Of a stretch of 64,000 nucleotides of DNA, positions 58,747 to 64,000 are shown piece by piece. Location: the NCBI RefSeq assembly GCF_018446385.1, contig NC_056004.1:31440492-31504491 (forward strand), given 5' to 3'. The notes under the pieces were generated by a model, which was not told the DNA's origin, searched no databases, and saw only the letters and a list, made by a program, of their open reading frames with translations. Each line of letters starts with the position of its first letter. Position 1 is the first letter of the stretch. This DNA is from Zingiber officinale. Lineage: Eukaryota; Streptophyta; Magnoliopsida; Zingiberales; Zingiberaceae. The translations under genes and the position numbers were made by a program.

Positions 58747-59737
58747 TTAGTACACGAAACCTTCCTTCCCTCCCTTTGTCTCGGTTTCGGCAGGACCTTC
58801 CCTTGAGCTTGTGGTCGTCATTCCTCTGCCTGTACATTGTCGTCGACCCGACCTTGCTTCTCACATGACCCGCCGTCGCACACTAACCCTACTGCTGCCA
58901 TGTGATCCCTTCGCTTGCATCTAATCGTATGATCATTTGTTGACACCTTATAGACGCCATGTTGCAACCCATCCATCTTATCAGATCGTGTTCTGATAGT
59001 GATATGGTTCCAAAACTTTAATTTAGGATTTGTTTTGGCGTTTTAGATGGCGGGATAATAGTGATATCATCCATTAGGATGTTTCTTGGAGGAAATCAGA
59101 TAAAGTAAGCAAATGCATCGGGAATCATCTATTTGGATTGCGGTAGATTCACACCCTATGAGGCGAATCTAATTATTGTGTTGCCATGCAGTATTGATGG
59201 TTTGTCATTGATACTTGTGGGGTAGGAAATAAGGTTTGAAGCATGACTTTTTGACAAAGTTTGGGATTGCATCCTGCCGACACTTGGCTTATTTACCTTT
59301 AACCATAAACTTTGATAATTAGAAAGCCAATTAAATTAAGATTTTTGAGAAACCAGTTAAAATAAGAACACTATCTTGACCAATGATTATATCATATACC
59401 AAAATGAGTAGCATGCTTTCGATAAGAGCATGCATTCTTACTCCTTTTGTTTGGGTAGTGCTCTCTCAGGTTCCCTCTTTTCTGTTTCTCTATTTTTACG
59501 GTTTCATTTCCATAGGATCAGTCATAGGGAGCAAATTCTTTCCTATCTTGATTTATTTGAGACTGTACTGGCCAATCGAGCCTTATCTCAGCTGGGACCA
59601 TCAAATCAGGCCTATCGACATGAATGACAAAGTAGTGTACCCATGTTGACACTATAATGGTATTGGTCGGCAACCCTAACAATATGTTTCTATGTGTTGA
59701 CTGATATCGATAATGTTTGAAGCTATGGTACGAAAAA

Positions 59738-60149
59738 CATAAAAGTTTGAGCTTAAAGAAGAAAGAGAATCTAGGAGAGCTTTAAGGAGATTGAGAAAGA
59801 TCAAAGAATGTTTTCAGAGAATTGATTGTTTAGAGATTAGAGAGTGAATCTGATGGAAATAGGTGTTATGAGGCTTGCATAAGTGTATAACAACGTTAGA
59901 ATGGCTGTCAATGCCTAAAATAAGCATTGGAGATGTAGGAGAAACATAAAAGTTTGAGCTTTGAGGAGAAAGAGAATCTAGGAGACTTTTATGGAGACTT
60001 GAGAAAGATCAAAGAAAGTTTTCAAAGAATTTAATGTTTTGGAGACCGGAGAGTGAATCTGATGGAAGTAGGTGCTGTGAGGCTTGCATAAGTGTACAAT
60101 AACATTAGAATGCCTCTCAATGTCTAAAATAAGCATAGGAGATGTTGGA
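59738..60149. repeat. 206-bp tandem duplication in the LPXB leader intron
   Basis: Two direct copies start at 59,738 and 59,944. They share ACATAAAAGTTTGAGCTT, GAGAGTGAATCTGATGGAA, GAGGCTTGCATAAGTGTA and CTAAAATAAGCAT in the same order. They differ at about 10% of sites by eye. Confidence 0.88.
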
Positions 60150-60399
60150 GGTAACACACAACAACTAAACCCACTACACGAGCTAATAGGGATTTCACTG
60201 GGAGGTTGCACCCAATTTTACTTGTACAACTTATGTCTCTACCAATCATTTATTGAATCATTACATGTTAGCCCTTATTTGACTAATAAAAACCTCTTCT
60301 ATGCATCAGCGCATTCCAAGAAATGAAATTTTTTATGTAATGGTTTAACATGCAGTTGAATTGACACAACCAAAATTAGGAACAAAAGGGGCAGAAAGG

Positions 60400-61396
60400 A
60401 TGTTACTACGAGTCAGTTGGGACCTGGCTAAAGCTGGCTTTGGTAGCAGAAATCTCACACTGTGGAATATGGCTTCCAAGCTTGGACTCTTGTCACTGAA
60501 GCTCTCCACTACTGCTGTCAGCAGCAACAAAGTTGTAGATGTAGCTGCTCAAGAAGGTGAATTTAGGGTGTTCATAGTGGCTGGAGAGGTCTCTGGAGAT
60601 TCTATTGCTTCTCGCCTAATGGTATCCCTCAAGAAGCTGTCTCCATTACCAGTCCGATTTGCTGGAGTTGGGGGGTCAGCTCATTTACTTCTCTTTAATT
60701 CTTCTTCAGCATTGATTATATGTATGTTTGAGAGTGATTATTTTTTTTTAAATTTCTATCTCAGCACTTCATTCTAGTTCAACCATTATGTTGAATCTGA
60801 TTTTGATTATCATGCTAGGTTCTTGATGTCTAAGGAAGGTTTACAAACCCTGTTTCCTATGGAAGAAATTTCAGTAATGGGCTTATGGGAATTGTTACCA
60901 CATCTAAATACATTTAGGGTGAACTCTTCAGTTGTACTTTATATGTTGTATTTACTGAATGAAATATTTGATCAATGTTTTAAGGTTTATGTTTCAGAAG
61001 AAGTTGAAAGAAACCACAGAAGCTGCTCTTCTTTTTCGACCACATGTTGTAATTACTGTTGACTCAAAGGGATTTTCTTTCCGCTTACTAAAGCAGCTGA
61101 AAGGTGCATAATTCTGATAATATCTTTCATATAACTTAATTTAAAATTGTCAAGTTGATAATGTTTTTTTAACAGCAAAATATTTGCTGGAAGACACGTG
61201 TCCTGTTCATGTTCACTATGTTGCACCATCCTTTTGGGCATGGAAAGGTGGTGAAGCTAGGCTTCAAAATTTATGTAAATTTGTGGACCATATGTTGTGC
61301 ATTATTCCCTTTGAAGAAGAAATTTGCAGGTTGAATGGATTAGCTGCTACGTATGTTGGCCATCCATTGTTGGAAGATGCTCTAATGCTTAACTTG
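60400..61396 (+). CDS. LPXB: Lipid-A-disaccharide synthase, mitochondrial, first four coding exons
   Basis: Exons are 60,400-60,674, 60,819-60,918, 60,998-61,103 and 61,176-61,396, with GT...AG introns and joining phases: 234 residues so far. The first ATG (60,400) gives MLLRVSWDLAKAGFGSRNLT, a plausible mitochondrial presequence. The GT19 domain starts at about residue 60: FRVFIVAGEVSGDSIASRLM, VRFAGVGGFLMSKEGLQTLF, EEISVMGLWELLPHL, FRPHVVITVDSKGFSFRLLK, VHVHYVAPSFWAWK, IPFEEEICRLNGLAATYVGH. Bacterial LpxB joins UDP-diacylglucosamine and lipid X into the lipid A disaccharide. In Arabidopsis the pathway is mitochondrial. E. coli LpxB is 382 aa, so about 140-150 C-terminal residues, including the nucleotide-binding half, lie beyond the window after a large fourth intron. 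Confidence 0.93.
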
Positions 61397-61466
61397 GTAA
61401 GGATTGTTTATTCAAATTTTTTTCCTAATTTGCATAACTTTTACAATTTAGCACTTGCTATTCATA

Positions 61467-61600
61467 TGTTGCCTCTGTGTGACCTAGAGGTCACAAGTTC
61501 GAGTCTCAAAAACATCCTCTAAAGAAAGGTAAGGCTGCATACAATAGACCCTTCAACCCCGCATTGGCGGGTTTAGTGCATCGGGCTGCCCTTTTGGGCA
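61467..61600 (+). mobile_element. Au-type SINE, 5'-truncated
   Basis: Contains GTGTGACCTAGAGGTCACAA, GTTCGAGTCTC (box B), GGTAAGGCTGCATACAATAG and TGCATCGGGCTGCCCTTTT, the diagnostic Au SINE blocks in order on +. The box A end is missing or degraded. Lies just inside the fourth LPXB intron. Confidence 0.85.
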
Positions 61601-61736
61601 GTCAAACTGATGAATTGCTGAGTTTGATTAATATCCACAAAGATGGATTTGACATTGAGTTAGAAATCATTTCTCATGAAGATCAATGAAAAAAATTGGA
61701 GATTTGAATTAGTTAGCTAGAAAAGTTCTAGACCCA

Positions 61737-62330
61737 CTACAAAATAGATGAAACAATTTAACTTCAATCAAATCAAGTGTGAAAAGGATGGAAGTAGTTA
61801 AAAGTTTAATCAAATTAGGTTTGATAGGAAACATGCTTGATCTGCAATTTTTTTTAATCTTTGCTTAAGTCCTAGCTTAAGCAAAGATTAAAAAAAATTG
61901 CAGATCAAGCATCGTGCACCGGGCTGCCCTTTGCTTAAGTCCTAGCAAACACATAATTGGTCACAGAATCTTCATTGTTTGCTTGCTAGCTTAAATTATT
62001 TAGCCTCACCATGATTTGAGATATACTGTGACTTAAGATCAATCGTTCAACTACAAAGTAGATGAAACAATTGAACTTCAATCAAATCAAGAGTGAAAAG
62101 GATTAAATTAGTTAAAATTAAATCAAATTAGGTTTGCTTTAGAAAACATGCAGACTTTTTTTATTACCTTTTCATATCTTAGCAAACACTCGTGGTATGA
62201 GGGAGACGGTCTTCAACTGTTGTTTGCTAGCTTAAATTATCGAGCCTCGCTGCTACATGAGATTTATTGTGAGCTTAAGGTGGATCATTCAACCTTCTCA
62301 CTGGCAATTTACCACTAGCTAAAGCTAGAC
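61737..62330. repeat. Diverged tandem duplication in the LPXB intron
   Basis: 61,737-62,050 and 62,051-62,330 align: CTACAAARTAGATGAAACAA, TTCAATCAAATCAAG, AAATTAGGTTTG, GCTAGCTTAAATTAT and TGTGA-CTTAAG, in order. The first copy is longer by about 70 bp because of the hairpin-generating insertion at 61,859-61,946. Confidence 0.8.
61833..61912. repeat. Perfect 37-bp inverted repeat with 6-nt loop
   Basis: Arms 61,833-61,869 and 61,876-61,912 are perfect complements (starting ATGCTTGATCTGCAA), with loop TCCTAG. The right arm is followed by 16 bases of Au SINE tail (CGTGCACCGGGCTGCC). An 18-bp direct repeat, CTTTGCTTAAGTCCTAGC, lies at 61,859-61,876 and 61,929-61,946. Confidence 0.93.
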
Positions 62331-64000
62331 TAGTGCTTCATCTACCTCTATCATGCTCAATGTTGATTGAGAGAGAATATGCCTTTTTTGATCAACACTG
62401 ATTGTAATGCACCTTATGAATTCGATTTGGAAAGGATTGAAGTCTCAACTAAGTCCTCTAGATATAACAAAGCATAATAATCTAATGAAAATAATTTAAT
62501 GTGATAATTTTATTATTCATTATGATATTCTTGATAAATCGTCTAATAGATATACATGTATATTAATAATCTAATATCGTGTAATATCTATATTATAAGC
62601 AAATAGTAATACTAATATGATGTAACCCATCTAATAATGCTAATAATATGATATTGTCAATATTATGGTAATATATTATATGTTACTATTACTGATTTAA
62701 TTTTAATAAATTCTACTATTAGTTATATACACATATTATATGTCAGTAAAAACATAATATGCATCTTTTGTTGTCTCTTATCTGACAATATGTTATTTTT
62801 CTCTTTTGATGGCCTTCATGGAAGCTCACTTAATATGATGTTTGCCCAATGCCCTTGAACGTCAAAGTGAAGAAATTCAACCAATTGTGGGTAATTGGTG
62901 TGAGTAATTATGACTTTCTTAAGGTAGTCAAACTCCCTCATCTAATTAATGACATATCTGAATAGATTAATTAAATTTCCACTATGTTTGTCTACTGTCC
63001 AACAAAACCACAGCCAAGCCTGGCAAAATCAGCAGGGAAAGAGGACTCTGTTGAGCTCGACGCTAGTCCAACTTTGTCAAACAAGTCTCTGCTGATCTTG
63101 ACCCCAGTCCAACTTTGTTAAATGATTTGAGAGGTGTAGAATAAGTGGGAGCTGGCTCGCCAAATCACTAACTAAACTTTATTTGAACAAAGGAGTTCTG
63201 AAGCAAGGTTTTAGAGCTACTGACCCCCACAATGGATCGGTGCCTTGGAGGCTGTTGAAAAGGTAAAATTTCCTTCATAGCTCCACTACCAAAAATACTG
63301 ATCAGATGCAAATTTACCTCCAATGCTTGATTCTATTATAGTGCTTTATCAGAGTATCTTTAGCCACTGGTCAAGAGAACTTGAGCCTCTACAATGGCTG
63401 CCAGTATTGGATACCCACTACAATCATCTTTGAGCCACAGGAGACAAACATATCCTGAGACTGATTGCAGAACACCCTTTTATCCATCACATACACCAGA
63501 AGAGCTCTTGACTCAAGACACTTGCTTCAACTGGTATATTAGAGTAGCAGAAGTCCCATGCCTGCATGAATCCCTGCCATAAATGAGACCATTTGCCATC
63601 AGCTGATATTACCATCCAATAGCCATTTTGTAGATATGTGACTTAGTAGTTGAAACCAAGGCAGCAATGGCTTAATCAGCCATTTCGACCACCACCAACA
63701 CAATAAGGCTAGATTGAACTCAACAACCCTATTCCACTATAGTCTTGGCCAACAAAGAAATTTCTATGATGCCAAATGCCAAACTTTAGAGCTTTTCATT
63801 GTATTCTGTTGTCCAAAAAAGTTCCTCAGCATCTGCTTCAGTTGCTTCGTAATCCTTTGTGGCAAGACATAAACTAGTAAAGAAGATAGGTGCTATATCC
63901 TTCTCTTAGGAAGCTATCTCATCTTGATTATGTTTAGCGTGTCAATCAGTCCATACACCAACTAATAAAGTATGATTTTGTTTTTCATTTGCTGTGCTAT

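Larger units (their letters stand above)
61397..64000 (+). other. Start of a long LPXB intron, open at the right edge
   Basis: Begins with a good donor, TTG|GTAAGG. No further LPXB exon is seen to 64,000, so this intron exceeds 2.6 kb. It contains an Au SINE piece, a duplicated segment with a perfect hairpin, an AT-rich stretch (62,460-62,770) and, from 62,980, mixed-composition sequence with a 62-codon ORF (63,394-63,582) that I do not recognise. Confidence 0.65.

Noticed and set aside
63394-63582. 62-codon ORF near the right edge
   Set aside because: Does not match the missing part of LPXB or any family I know; no splice context that would join it to the gene.

Overview
This is nuclear DNA of a flowering plant. 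Host genes have several introns with plant-type GT/AG borders, and the window holds Au-type SINEs, Ty1/copia and Ty3/gypsy LTR elements, a PLS-class pentatricopeptide gene and a plant-type mitochondrial LpxB. A monocot is plausible from the repeat flavour, but nothing here proves the order or species. No bacterial, organellar or CRISPR signal was seen.

Left part, about 1-36,000: almost entirely repeats. It opens with the 5' end of an Athila-lineage Ty3/gypsy fossil on the minus strand (LTR 2103-4141, tRNA primer site, gag). Next comes a terminal-inverted-repeat element (about 4826-8786) holding a solo copia LTR. Then follow two degenerate Ulp1-protease-like transposon genes. X is on + (about 10,790-13,340). 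Y is on - and now split into about 32,791-34,300 and 19,130-20,478. They point at each other across a roughly 395-bp tandem array (13,500-18,925), which itself holds a 1.8-kb solo LTR with a perfect 5-bp target duplication. Y is split by copia element A (20,479-32,790), whose 3' LTR is in turn split by related element B (25,979-32,399). Both A and B keep gag and lack pol.

Right part, about 36,000-64,000: four host genes. (1) A SUMO-like (Rad60-SLD type) protein gene on + has five exons over 11 kb, two 5-kb introns full of transposon debris, and no in-frame ATG that I can find. (2) NOP16, a 60S ribosome assembly factor, is on - with three exons. (3) An intronless organellar-type PPR gene is on +, divergent from NOP16. 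(4) The first four coding exons of mitochondrial lipid-A-disaccharide synthase LPXB are on +, with the gene running off the right edge. Introns and spacers hold an RTE-type LINE tail, an hAT-like element with an 8-bp target duplication, three or four SINEs, a short Tat-lineage gypsy remnant, local tandem duplications and a perfect 37-bp hairpin.

The four host genes share no evident pathway. The most unusual items are the convergent Ulp1-like pair around the 395-bp array, the apparent non-AUG start overlapping an upstream ORF stop in the SUMO-like gene, the nested pol-less copia pair, and the hairpin that looks like a template-switch scar.
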